The position numbers were made by a program, and so were the translations under genes. The notes beneath the pieces are model-generated. The model searched no databases. It saw only the letters and a program-made list of their open reading frames with translations, and was not told where the DNA came from. From Deltaproteobacteria bacterium (GTDB taxonomy: Bacteria; UBA10199; JADFYH01), in the NCBI GenBank assembly GCA_015233135.1, contig JADFYH010000007.1, forward strand, positions 1 to 64,000: a stretch of DNA of 64,000 nt, in the 5' to 3' direction. This document shows positions 19,701-26,990 of the stretch, in pieces (the first letter of the stretch is position 1; each line of letters opens with the position of its first letter).

Positions 19701-20300
19701 TTAAACCCAACGTTAGACTACTTCAGCCAGGCTCTCCTTTCCGGCTTACAAGTCGGTCCCGGCTGTCCTGACAATTCCTTTACCCATACGAGCCTGGCCG
19801 CTCGAGAGGGTTTGAGTGCCTCGAACGCCCTGACTCTCGCCCAACAAGAGTTGGACAACAGCCAGGCGGCGATTGCCTTTATTATGCTGGGAACCCATGA
19901 CCTCGCCAGCAATGACACGACGGCTTTTCATAACAACCTGACGGCCATAGTTCAGATGGCGATGAACCGTGGGGTAATCCCAATAATCTCGAGTATCCCT
20001 CCCCGTTTGGATGACAGCACGCTCAACGCCCGTATCGGCGCCTACAATGCAGTTGTGGCCCAGGTGGCTCAGGAAAACCAGATTCCACTCTGGGACTTCT
20101 GGCAGGCCCTCCAACCTACCACCCTGATCAGCAAGGGGCTTGAACCCGGCAGCTTTTTGCTCAGCACCTACGCTGGAGGAGATGCCTTCAACTTTACGGC
20201 GGCAGGCCTGCGTTACGGTTTCAACGTAAAAAATCTGAACACCCTTCAGATTTTGGAGAAAATTAAAAGAATCGTCATCGATAACGGCGCCGCCGATTGA
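16725..20300 (+). CDS. Large secreted multidomain beta-helix/TSP3/SGNH-like protein
   Basis: This 1191-residue protein carries a Sec signal peptide (residues 1-26, ending SHA). A right-handed beta-helix region (about 40-500) starts with LYLSPTGRDTNDGS. It is followed by a DUF11-like domain (about 523-647), thrombospondin type 3 calcium repeats with DRDGDGIPD and DSDGDGVGDACDNCP (648-705), a CARDB-like domain (707-825) and a carboxypeptidase-regulatory-like domain (838-925). A C-terminal SGNH-like domain (935-1190) completes it. In the last, the nucleophile motif reads GDD instead of GDS and the C-terminal DxxH is not evident, so it may be inactive. Likely role: surface or extracellular binding of polysaccharide or matrix. 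No anchor motif is visible. It ends one base before the creBC relic. Confidence 0.82.
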   Translation: MNKHSREICLALFLFVFFSFLKTSHAESPYNIGSPTLTTLYLSPTGRDTNDGSSAAPLATVTEAFNRMNLASTGYRILMAPGTYGAAAFPMGGDWIPDIQGSAAHPVILEASGGAGTVNITTPLNLYHIAYLYFINLDFRSSPGGGNTIHIEQGDHILLRGSKIISDHSPQEALKVNQSQYIYFENGEVTGASNAVIDYVSVQYGHILNSIIHGSDNYCMYFKGGSAYLHFEGNEIYACAVGGFQAGNASGLDYLVSPWLHYEAYELKFINNVIHDSPGACFGVEGGFDILLAHNTCYNMGQNRQMIEVLLGGRPCFDSPGATGICQANINLGAWGVSYAFKGYGLAEYDFIPDQNVFIYNNLFYNPSATNSSTKILEIADPNYIHHATMLPLPTRPDNNLQIRGNIFWNAGADLPLGIGTETCANSNSTCNATQLAAENTINTLQPQLISPSTGNYQPIAGSNLFGARTYDIPDFSGTDYPAHPQAPIGNLLNDVLLDRAGNARGTSLIAGAYIGTGTPPPAPTGADVVLRLSDTPDPVISGNTVTYSASISNAGPASATGVAFSGTVSTGATLVSVSSTLGTCSHTTSSVSCSIGSLSNTRPGDSATVTVVVNPNTSTGVAFSGIVASSSDPNSSNNSATENTTVSADRDGDGIPDSIDNCPMVANPAQTDSDGDGVGDACDNCPTVPNPNQADSNANGVGDACEITRELSGSISNARQTCTGSGTSQRCTVSATLSLLNSGSQAANSVLVNFYRSANNSYESTDTLLSQSTVNVGANQTLSVTLSNTLAAGQSAAGQYLLARIDPNNTIVETNENNNLVVSNVIPSSTTTSTSTSYNAGGRISNSSGTAISGVTLTFSRVSGTGTLPAALQSDTSGNYSQSGFQTGTTYRVSPSKSGYTFSPTSLNFSATSSGLNFVGSVPVTTPSSSTVLPSINATLKSHLRSLLTSGQAAGRHAGVFSKIGDDNTGPTWGYLMNVGCGWGNISTYTALNPTLDYFSQALLSGLQVGPGCPDNSFTHTSLAAREGLSASNALTLAQQELDNSQAAIAFIMLGTHDLASNDTTAFHNNLTAIVQMAMNRGVIPIISSIPPRLDDSTLNARIGAYNAVVAQVAQENQIPLWDFWQALQPTTLISKGLEPGSFLLSTYAGGDAFNFTAAGLRYGFNVKNLNTLQILEKIKRIVIDNGAAD

Positions 20301-20301
20301 G

Positions 20302-20912
20302 ATGAGCAAACCGATTATTCTGCTAGTAGAAGATGAACCCAGCATTAGCGACACCCTCCGTTACGCCTTAGAAACGGAGGGTTTTGGGGTGATTGTTTCC
20401 TCCAGTGTCAAGGCAGGAAGAGAGGTGCTAGAAAAAGAAAAAGTGGACGCGTTGCTTCTTGATGTCGGCCTGCCGGATCAAAATGGTTTCGAATTTTGTA
20501 AGGAAATTCGCAAAACCTCTTCGCAGGTACTGATCACCGATTTTTATGGAAAAGTAATTTTCGATTCCAACAATGGAAAGCAGGAAGGGCAAGATTATTC
20601 GGAATGGCGGGATTTTGTACTGACCAAGCGCGGCCAATATGGCTCTCGAAGCAGCAAAAATCCGGAAGATCTCAGCAGCTCTATTTTACATGTCGCGGCA
20701 CCCATCCAGCAAAATGGGATGAAGGCCCCGGTATTCCTGATTACGCCCAAGAAAAAGTTTTTGAAAAGTTTTTCTCACTTTCTCGGCCCTCTACGGGAAA
20801 AAAGAGTACAAGCTTGGGCTTAAGCTTTGTAAGAGAAGTGGTAAATTTACACGGAGGACAAATCAGTCTCTTGAATAAAAATCCTGGCTGCAAGGTTATC
20901 CTCAAGATTTGA
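20302..20912 (+). pseudogene. Collapsed creB/creC two-component relic
   Basis: Residues 1-75 are the start of a response-regulator receiver (LLVEDEP, DALLLDVGLPDQNGFEF). They then join in frame, near 20530, to a segment resembling the sensor domain of CreC (ITDFYGKVIFDS, GQDYSEWRDFVLTKRGQYG, HVAAPI). Near 20720 the homology jumps frame to the end of a histidine kinase ATPase domain (GPGIPDYAQEKVFEKFFSL, TSLGLSFVREVV), which runs to 20912. Missing are the rest of the receiver, the DNA-binding domain, the CreC membrane anchors and the dimerisation/histidine region. Two deletions from an ancestral creB-creC pair explain this. A short 173-residue product is still encoded in the first frame. Confidence 0.8.
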
Positions 20913-20944
20913 GAATATTATTCGTCTATTGACTCTTTTCCTAC

Positions 20945-20966
20945 ATTAGTCAACACTATGACTAAT
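20945..20966. promoter_or_regulatory. Inverted repeat upstream of phd/vapC-type pair
   Basis: ATTAGTC (20945-20951) and GACTAAT (20960-20966) form perfect 7-base arms with an 8-base spacer, directly before the AGGAG ribosome-binding site (20968-20972) of the antitoxin. Placement fits an operator for the antitoxin or toxin-antitoxin complex, which normally autoregulates. This is inferred from position. Confidence 0.55.
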
Positions 20967-20977
20967 TAGGAGTTTTT

Positions 20978-21208
20978 ATGAAGACAGTTAATATTCATGA
21001 AGCCAAAACTTATCTTTCTGCCATTTTGGTAGAAGTTCAAAATGGAGAAGAGGTGGTTATTTCTAAAAATAATCTTCCTATTGCGAGGCTCATTCCAGAA
21101 AAAATAAAACGAAAACGCGTTGCAGGCACGGCAAAAAATAAAATCAAATTAAAAAAGGGATTTGAAAAACCGCTTCCTTTATCGATGATCCGGGAGTTTG
21201 AATCTTGA
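20978..21208 (+). CDS. Phd/YefM-type antitoxin
   Basis: This 76-residue protein begins VNIHEAKTYLSAILVEVQNGEEVVI, the Phd/YefM DNA-binding fold, followed by PIARLIP. The basic tail (KRKRVAGTAKNKIKLKKG) and final LPLSMIREFES probably wrap the toxin. ATG 20978 follows AGGAG. Its stop TGA overlaps the TTG start of the PIN toxin. The antitoxin should repress its own promoter through the inverted repeat just upstream. Confidence 0.88.
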   Translation: MKTVNIHEAKTYLSAILVEVQNGEEVVISKNNLPIARLIPEKIKRKRVAGTAKNKIKLKKGFEKPLPLSMIREFES

Positions 21209-21591
21209 AAATTCTTCTCGATACTCACATCTTTATTTGGTGGATACACGACAATGCCCAGTTGTCCAAAAAAGCCAGGGCTTACATCGAAAACGAAAAC
21301 AATGACCTATTTCTCAGTATTGCAAGCGTCTGGGAACTTTCTATCAAGTTGGCGTTAGGAAAAATTGAGTTGTATCAAGATCTGGAATTCCTGATTTCTG
21401 AAGAATTAGAAAAAAATAATATTGATTTGCTACCCATTAAACTGAAGCACGCCCTGCATGTAAACAAACTCGCCCATTACCATCGTGACCCCTTTGACCG
21501 AATGCTTGTCTCTCAAGCCTTGGTAGAAGGGATTCCGCTTCTCTCCGATGATTCACTATTCAAAAAATATGCAGTAGAGCTCCTTTATTAG
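21205..21591 (+). CDS. vapC: PIN-domain toxin
   Basis: This 128-residue PIN-domain ribonuclease is the toxin of the pair. The acidic metal ligands appear in LLDTHIFIWW, SVWELSIKLALGK and HRDPFDRMLVSQAL, followed by LLSDD. VapC-like PIN toxins cleave tRNA or rRNA; the target here is unknown. The start codon is TTG 21205, overlapping the antitoxin stop as TTGA, so translation is coupled. Confidence 0.9.
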   Translation: MKILLDTHIFIWWIHDNAQLSKKARAYIENENNDLFLSIASVWELSIKLALGKIELYQDLEFLISEELEKNNIDLLPIKLKHALHVNKLAHYHRDPFDRMLVSQALVEGIPLLSDDSLFKKYAVELLY

Positions 21592-21776
21592 ATAGCTACA
21601 AAATTTCATCTCGATTTCATCCTCACTTCTGGTTTACAGGCTGTGTCCTTGCTGCACTGAGTTTTGGACTCACTTATAAGTATCGCCATCACTTATGGCG
21701 CATGGGATTTTTTCTGTTCCTGGGTTTATGCGCCTGTCTTCAAATGTTCTGTATGAATCAACGAAAGGAATTCGTC

Positions 21777-22835
21777 ATGCACGCGTCACCCAAAGTACTT
21801 CAACTTTTAGGAAGACATACCATCGTTGGTTATCACGATCTCGAAGAATTAAAAACGCTGGTTCAAAAAGGCGCAGTGGGCTGGGTTTTTATTTCGCAAC
21901 GCAATTTGCGCGGAAAAACTTTCGAACAGATGCAACTAGAAATCGAAAGTCTGCAAGAAATTCAGAAGCAGGCGGGCCGAGATCCCCTCTTTATTGCCAC
22001 GGATCAGGAAGGAGGACTGGTCAGCAAACTCTCTCCTTTGCTGACTCACCTGCCTCCGCTGTCACAAGTTCTGGAAGACAGACCCTCTACCGAACAACTG
22101 GCCTTTCGTGTAAAAGATTATGCCTCTACCCAAGCCAAAGAGCTTTTCGATTTGGGCATTAATGTGAATTTTGCTCCGGTGGTCGATCTGAAAAATGAGC
22201 ATCCCAAAGATTTTATCGATACCCACAGTCTGCTCGATTTGAGGTCTATCTCGAGCAATCCCCAAGAAGTAAGCCAGGTCACAAAATATTACCTGGAAGC
22301 CTATAATGAGTTTGGTGTAATCCCCACCCTGAAACATTTCCCCGGTATGGGACGCATCCAGCAGGACACCCATTTCAAAAGTGGTATTTTGAATTTGAGC
22401 AAACAAGAACTTCAGGAAAAAGATTGGCTGCCTTTCAAAGAAAATCTCTCTCCCAGCAAGGCCTGGATCATGATGGGCCACACCCAAATTACAGCGATTG
22501 ACGCGCACGAGCTGGCCGACCTTTCCCCAAAAGTGATTCAGGGACTGATTCGCGGCGAATGGCAACACGAAGGGGTTTTGATCAGCGACGATTTCAGCAT
22601 GGGCCCGGTTTATTCGCGTAATGGAGGGGTGGGAGTGGCTGCGGTGGATGCCCTGAATGCCGGCTTGGATATGATTCTGATCTCTTACGATCCTGATCTT
22701 TACTATGAAGTGATGCACGGCCTCATTAAGGCCTTCGAGCAGAATCAACTGCATACTGCACAGCTGGGAAAAAGTGAGGAGAGATTGAATCAAAGCAGAA
22801 AATATCTCACAAGACACTTTTTGAGTTTACGATGA
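21777..22835 (+). CDS. Glycoside hydrolase family 3, NagZ-like
   Basis: This 352-residue GH3 enzyme resembles beta-N-acetylglucosaminidase NagZ of peptidoglycan recycling. Present are ATDQEGGLVSKL, GINVNFAPVVDL, the catalytic loop KHFPGMGRIQQDTH (usual consensus KHFPGHG with a later D-H dyad) and the nucleophile loop LISDDFSM. The GHG histidine is methionine here, but the catalytic Asp-His pair is kept. ATG 21777 is preferred because AAAGGA lies seven bases before it. Upstream in-frame ATGs at 21702 and 21753 lack such a site. The frame stays open back past 21600 and encodes hydrophobic residues, so an N-terminal membrane anchor or relic cannot be fully excluded. Confidence 0.87.
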   Translation: MHASPKVLQLLGRHTIVGYHDLEELKTLVQKGAVGWVFISQRNLRGKTFEQMQLEIESLQEIQKQAGRDPLFIATDQEGGLVSKLSPLLTHLPPLSQVLEDRPSTEQLAFRVKDYASTQAKELFDLGINVNFAPVVDLKNEHPKDFIDTHSLLDLRSISSNPQEVSQVTKYYLEAYNEFGVIPTLKHFPGMGRIQQDTHFKSGILNLSKQELQEKDWLPFKENLSPSKAWIMMGHTQITAIDAHELADLSPKVIQGLIRGEWQHEGVLISDDFSMGPVYSRNGGVGVAAVDALNAGLDMILISYDPDLYYEVMHGLIKAFEQNQLHTAQLGKSEERLNQSRKYLTRHFLSLR

Positions 22836-22883
22836 CGGGACATTATCGGTATAGAAAATAAGGCCCTGTTATTCGCCATTCTT

Positions 22884-23495
22884 ATGAAAAGGTTTGAACG
22901 CAAAATATTAACATTTTTACTTCTTTTCATTCTACCCCTATTTTATTTCAAATGGAGTTTTCGAAATCAGATTTTCCAATCTTCCTCGGATATCAAAGAT
23001 AAAACTGAAGTCGCCTTAGTCTTGGGTGCTGGCTTAAAAAAAGCAAATGAGCCCAGTTTAGTTTTAGCCGACCGAGTGGTCACCGCAGTCAATCTTTTGA
23101 AAGAAGGAAAAGTTCAAAAACTTTTATTGAGCGGCAAAAAAATTCCTTATTACGATGAAGTGAAGGCCATGAAAAGTTATGCCCTCAGACTTGGAGCAAG
23201 TCCCGATCAGCTTCTTTTGGACGAATATGGATTTCGAACAATTGACAGCTGCCAGAATGCAAAAGAAATTTTCAAACTAGATCGAGTGATTGTCATCAGC
23301 CAAAGCTTTCATCTGCCACGGAGTTTATATCTCTGTGATAAATTGGGAATCAAAGCGCTAGGCCTTTCTGCGGACATCAGCCCCTATCCCTTTTATGGAA
23401 AATTAAAATGGAATATTCGTGAGGCCTTTGCCTCCTGGAAGGCCTTGTGGGATATTTTGGTATTGCAAAACAAAGAAATTGATTCAATATCTTAA
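22884..23495 (+). CDS. SanA/YdcF-like DUF218 membrane protein
   Basis: This 203-residue protein has one N-terminal membrane segment (LTFLLLFILPLFYF) and a DUF218 domain outside the cytoplasm. VALVLGAGLKKANEPS, LADRVVTAVNLLKEGKVQKLLLSG, the acidic IDSCQNAKEIF region and VIVISQSFHLPRSLYLC match the SanA/YdcF family. SanA contributes to envelope barrier function and vancomycin exclusion in enterobacteria. The biochemical activity is uncertain. It lies 12 bases before the RNA-ligase-like gene. Confidence 0.82.
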   Translation: MKRFERKILTFLLLFILPLFYFKWSFRNQIFQSSSDIKDKTEVALVLGAGLKKANEPSLVLADRVVTAVNLLKEGKVQKLLLSGKKIPYYDEVKAMKSYALRLGASPDQLLLDEYGFRTIDSCQNAKEIFKLDRVIVISQSFHLPRSLYLCDKLGIKALGLSADISPYPFYGKLKWNIREAFASWKALWDILVLQNKEIDSIS

Positions 23496-23507
23496 AAGGA
23501 AAATATC

Positions 23508-24260
23508 ATGAATACCCTTCTAAGCGACTTCCCAAAAATTCACTCCCCATTCATTCGACAGACCTTTGCCGCCAATAAAGAGCAATGGAAAAAACAGGGT
23601 TCGCGATTAAAACTCAAAAACCCTGAAGTCTATCTCGTGATTGATCGCATCAATCCTGGTTACGAGTGGGTGTTTGAAGATCCAGACACCTTTGCGGTAG
23701 AAAAACTGGATGGAACCAATGTGAAAATTCTCACTGAAAAAGGCCGCCTGCTGGTCGTGCAAAATCGCAAGAATCCCATTGATCCTTTGCAAGTGATGCA
23801 TGGGAAAACTTTTATCATCGAAGGCATTCTTCGCTCGGTGGGAAAAGGATATGTACAAGAAAATGGAGAACAAACAGGCGAAGTGATTGGCCCCAAGCTA
23901 CAGGGAAACCCCTATAAACTCGATCTGCACGAATGGTACCCCTTTGAAAAAGCCACTACCGATCTTCGCTATAAATCTTTCGATGAACATGCCCGCACCT
24001 TTGACAACTGGAGTGCCTGGTTTAAAGATTGGTTGCATTCTCGCTATTTCACCAAACGCGCTTCCAAACTGGGTTTGCAGGAAAAAGTATTTGCCGAAGG
24101 AGTGATTTTCTACAACCTCAAACGCCGCGCAGCAAACCAAACCTGGATGGCCAAATTGAGGCGAGACATGTTTGATTGGTATTACAGCGAACACATCGAA
24201 ATTCTGGATTACAACAAAGCAGGACGGGAAGAAATAGAAGATCAGGAAAAATTTGATTGA
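23508..24260 (+). CDS. RNA-ligase-like nucleotidyltransferase
   Basis: This 250-residue protein carries the covalent nucleotidyltransferase motif I, EKLDGTN, near residues 65-71, with Lys66 as the predicted adenylated residue. GEVIGPKLQGNPYKL (about 127-140) and FAEGVIFYN (about 193-201, motif IV-like) fit the RNA ligase fold, and KLRRDMF may supply a motif V base. It lacks obvious extra domains. Such enzymes seal or repair RNA 5'-phosphate and 3'-hydroxyl ends, but substrate is unknown. AAAGGA precedes ATG 23508. No RtcB, kinase-phosphatase or tRNA nuclease is adjacent, so a phage-derived or stress RNA repair role is only a guess. Confidence 0.72.
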   Translation: MNTLLSDFPKIHSPFIRQTFAANKEQWKKQGSRLKLKNPEVYLVIDRINPGYEWVFEDPDTFAVEKLDGTNVKILTEKGRLLVVQNRKNPIDPLQVMHGKTFIIEGILRSVGKGYVQENGEQTGEVIGPKLQGNPYKLDLHEWYPFEKATTDLRYKSFDEHARTFDNWSAWFKDWLHSRYFTKRASKLGLQEKVFAEGVIFYNLKRRAANQTWMAKLRRDMFDWYYSEHIEILDYNKAGREEIEDQEKFD

Positions 24261-24353
24261 TTGCTTCAAGTGTCACTCATTTGAAATCCTCCTTAATTAT
24301 TTTCTTAGAATAATCTTAGCAATTAACCGGCTAATCGGCTCACGGGATAACGT

Positions 24354-24750
24354 CTAGTGGTTTTGGCTAAATTTTTGAGAGAAGTTTATTTGAGAGAGTT
24401 GTTCTGAGAGTCTGCTGAGTTTGAGGAGGAGATTTTTTTTAGAGAAAGTGGGAAGCAGCGCAGATTTTCTAATCAGTGCTGCGGCTTGTTGTATGAGTAT
24501 TTGCGGGTGCTCTTGTCTGTTGGATCTGGATTTTTGTTTTGAGGCGATAGGATATTCAAGCGATTGTTGTTCGAGGATTTGGATGGCTTTGAGGTATTCG
24601 TTTCGTAAATGAGAAGGAGTCACCTTGGCGTAACGAAGGGTCATCTCGATTCTTCTATGGCCCAGGAGTTTCATGAGGGAGACGATGCTGAGCCCTCCTG
24701 TGAGCAGAGAAGTGGCGTAGCTGTGGCGCAGGCGGTGGAAGGTGACCATA
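24354..24750 (-). pseudogene. Tyrosine recombinase C-terminal fragment
   Basis: Only the catalytic end of an integrase remains. The sequence starts at FHRLRHSYATSLL (HxLRH box), then LMKLLGHRRIEMTLRYAKVT with the second histidine and the nucleophilic tyrosine, followed by a Ser/Lys/Gln-rich tail. An ATG at 24773 could start a 139-residue product. The N-terminal DNA-binding and early catalytic parts are missing. The homology begins abruptly at about 24748, where the hsdR fragment ends. This is the remains of a mobile element. Confidence 0.8.
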
Positions 24751-25014
24751 CATTTTTTCCAGACCATTTGCATATTGCTTTGCCTATTCTCGACCTTTTT
24801 CAGCTTCAGCCGAGGATTTCTTAGCTTCTACCACCGCTATGGGACGTAAATCATTTCCAAGTAAAACATAGTCACAATATCCAACACCTTCACTATGGCC
24901 AAATTGATCAAAGACTTGATGTTCAATTTGCACACTAAGAGGATTATCAACAAGCCATCCGGCTTTGAGGAGCCTTTTGTCGATTATTTCTTTTCGGGTT
25001 TGTTGTTCGGACAA
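24745..25014 (-). pseudogene. Type I restriction HsdR N-terminal fragment
   Basis: The fragment reads SEQQTRKEIIDKRLLKAGW, then YCDYVLLGNDLRPIAVVEAKKSS, matching the HsdR endonuclease domain with D and ExK of the PD-(D/E)xK site. Near EKGRE an in-frame TAG (24784-24786) replaces what is normally glutamine in relatives. The frame then continues as AKQYANGLEKMYG before the integrase sequence takes over at about 24745. It has therefore suffered both a nonsense change and loss of the motor and specificity-binding parts. Confidence 0.8.
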
Positions 25015-25082
25015 AATGACACCATCCGTTCTAAGCTAGCAAGACACCAGAGCTTCAAAGCTCCGCAATCTAAACAACTTCA

Positions 25083-25670
25083 CTATTTTGCCACCACCAC
25101 CATCGAGGGCCGCAATAATTTTCCCTTGAATTTATAGCCCGAACGATATTCCTGGATCACCGTATTTGCTGGGTGCTGATCGGATTCCTGATGAGCCACG
25201 GCTTCGTGGATGTGCGGATCAAAAGCATATCCTGCGCTGGCAAAGGCCTCGATGCCTAATTTTTCAATTGTCGTTTGAGTCTGCTTTTGAATGAGGCGCA
25301 TCCCCTCGAGCAAGGCATTTAAATCGGTAGATTGTTCGGCATGTTTTAAAGCCAGTTGCAAATCATCCAAAAGAGGTAAAATTTCCCGAATTATTTTTTC
25401 TTCACTCGAATACTTCAAGTCTTCTTTGTCTTTCAAAACACGTTTTCGATAGTTTTCAAATTCTGCATAAAGACGAACATACTTATCCTGATTTTCACGG
25501 GCTGTTTCCTCCGCCTTCTTTAAATTTTCTTCGGTCTCCCTGAGTTTCAGCTCCAATTCTTCCCTTTTTTTGTCACCCTCTTCAGTGGCCTCCTTTTTTT
25601 TCTGTAGTTCGGCTTCTTTTCTCCCCTGAAGCACCGATTTGAGTTCTTCGATTTTGTTTCCGCTATGCAT
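25083..25670 (-). CDS. grpE: Nucleotide exchange factor GrpE
   Basis: GrpE drives ADP release from DnaK. This 195-residue protein has a long charged coiled coil (about 5-85), the conserved YVRLYAEFENYRKRV and ILPLLDDLQLALKH, and a C-terminal beta domain with FDPHIHEAVAHQESDQ and YRSGYKFKGKLLRPSMVVVAK-type ending. ATG 25670 is chosen because GGAGG lies eight bases upstream; ATG 25685 and 25712 would extend into the hemW end. No dnaK or dnaJ is in the window. Confidence 0.95.
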   Translation of the reverse strand: MHSGNKIEELKSVLQGRKEAELQKKKEATEEGDKKREELELKLRETEENLKKAEETARENQDKYVRLYAEFENYRKRVLKDKEDLKYSSEEKIIREILPLLDDLQLALKHAEQSTDLNALLEGMRLIQKQTQTTIEKLGIEAFASAGYAFDPHIHEAVAHQESDQHPANTVIQEYRSGYKFKGKLLRPSMVVVAK

Positions 25671-25686
25671 ATTTTTTTCCTCCATG

Positions 25687-26856
25687 CTAAAAAAATTCCG
25701 CAACGATCTCATTAGTTATCAACCTATACTTTGAGGGAATGAATAGGTTTTCCCCCTCCTGTTGAAGCCAGCCTTTTTGTAAAAGCTTGTTCACATTTTT
25801 CAAGCTTTTTTCCAAATCCTTTTGCCTGAATTTTTCACTCAAACTTTTCCAACTGATCCCCTGTTCCAAACGAAGACCCATCATCCAGGCCTCTTTCAAG
25901 GCAGTTTCAATATTAATCTGCTCCACTTTTTTGGCAGAAAAATCCTCTTTTGCCTTCAACTGATATTCCCGAGGGGCCTTGGGGTTGGTCCAACGCAGAC
26001 CATACAATTCGGTATCCGGATAAACTTCCTTGAAGCAATTTTTATTCAGAAACGAAACGGCCCCCGCCCCTAATCCCACATAATTTTCATAGTTCCAATA
26101 GGCAAGATTATGTTGGGCATAACGAGAGTTTTTTGCATAATTGGAAATCTCATAATGGCTGTAAGCCGATTCCCCAAGGATTTTTTCCCCCAATTGATGC
26201 ATATCTGCCAAAGTTTCCGGGTCGGGCAATATCCACTTTCCCTCTTGCTGCTCTTTATAAAAACGTGTGCCCTCTTCTAACGTGAGTTGATAGAAGGAAA
26301 GATGTTCGGGCTGAAAAGACAAGGCCTCGCTTAAATCGTCCTCCACCTCTTCTAAAGTTTGCCCGGGAAAGCCATACATCAAATCGATATTAAAAGAACT
26401 CACTTGAAGCTTTTCAAACAAACCCAAGGTCTGCCTCGCCTCCTGGGCACTGTGCAGTCTCCCTAAAGGTTTAAGATAAGCCTCTTTAAAACTTTGCACC
26501 CCTACTGAAAAACGATTCACCCCAAGGGTCTGATAGGCCTTTATCTTTTCTTCGCTTAAACTTTTTGGATTGGCTTCGAGACTCACTTCGACGGCCTCAC
26601 TGAAGCAAGGCCTCAGAAAATCAAAAATCTCCTGATAAGAAGAGGCCGAAAACAGAGAAGGAGTTCCCCCTCCAAAAAACAGGGACGAAAGCTGAAAGGG
26701 CTTTAATTGAGAAACAATTTTTAACCATTCCCCTTTCAAGGCCTGCACGTAGTCCTTTTCAAGCCGATCATTCACTTCGAAAACATAAGAATTAAAATCG
26801 CAATAATGGCATTTATATTCACAGTAGGGGAAATGCAGGTAAAGCGCGAGTTTCAT
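25687..26856 (-). CDS. hemW: HemW-like radical SAM protein
   Basis: HemW is a radical SAM heme chaperone long annotated as oxygen-independent coproporphyrinogen oxidase. The 389-residue product starts LALYLHFPYC and carries the cluster motif CEYKCHYCDF, then FFGGGTPS, EANPKSL and VNRFSVGVQSF. Absence of extra residues typical of true HemN supports HemW. ATG 26856 gives the usual start; ATG 26889 is an in-frame alternative. It precedes grpE by 16 bases, a common pairing with heat-shock genes. Confidence 0.9.
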   Translation of the reverse strand: MKLALYLHFPYCEYKCHYCDFNSYVFEVNDRLEKDYVQALKGEWLKIVSQLKPFQLSSLFFGGGTPSLFSASSYQEIFDFLRPCFSEAVEVSLEANPKSLSEEKIKAYQTLGVNRFSVGVQSFKEAYLKPLGRLHSAQEARQTLGLFEKLQVSSFNIDLMYGFPGQTLEEVEDDLSEALSFQPEHLSFYQLTLEEGTRFYKEQQEGKWILPDPETLADMHQLGEKILGESAYSHYEISNYAKNSRYAQHNLAYWNYENYVGLGAGAVSFLNKNCFKEVYPDTELYGLRWTNPKAPREYQLKAKEDFSAKKVEQINIETALKEAWMMGLRLEQGISWKSLSEKFRQKDLEKSLKNVNKLLQKGWLQQEGENLFIPSKYRLITNEIVAEFF

Positions 26857-26990
26857 ATTTTCATATTTATGGCCTGCCGCGTTAAACATTTTTTAGAAGA
26901 GCCTCACTTCAATCTTGTAAAATAAGGTAAAATCTTTTATCAATAAAAATCACACTATTCAAAACTCATCCTCTTGCAACGGAGTTCCTT

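Noticed and set aside
21594-21776. Membrane anchor of the GH3 protein or a separate small membrane gene
   Set aside because: The frame is open and hydrophobic but has no start with a ribosome-binding site; the strong AAAGGA favours ATG 21777.
22062-22817. 251-codon frame opposite the GH3 gene
   Set aside because: Antisense to a recognised enzyme; no family match.
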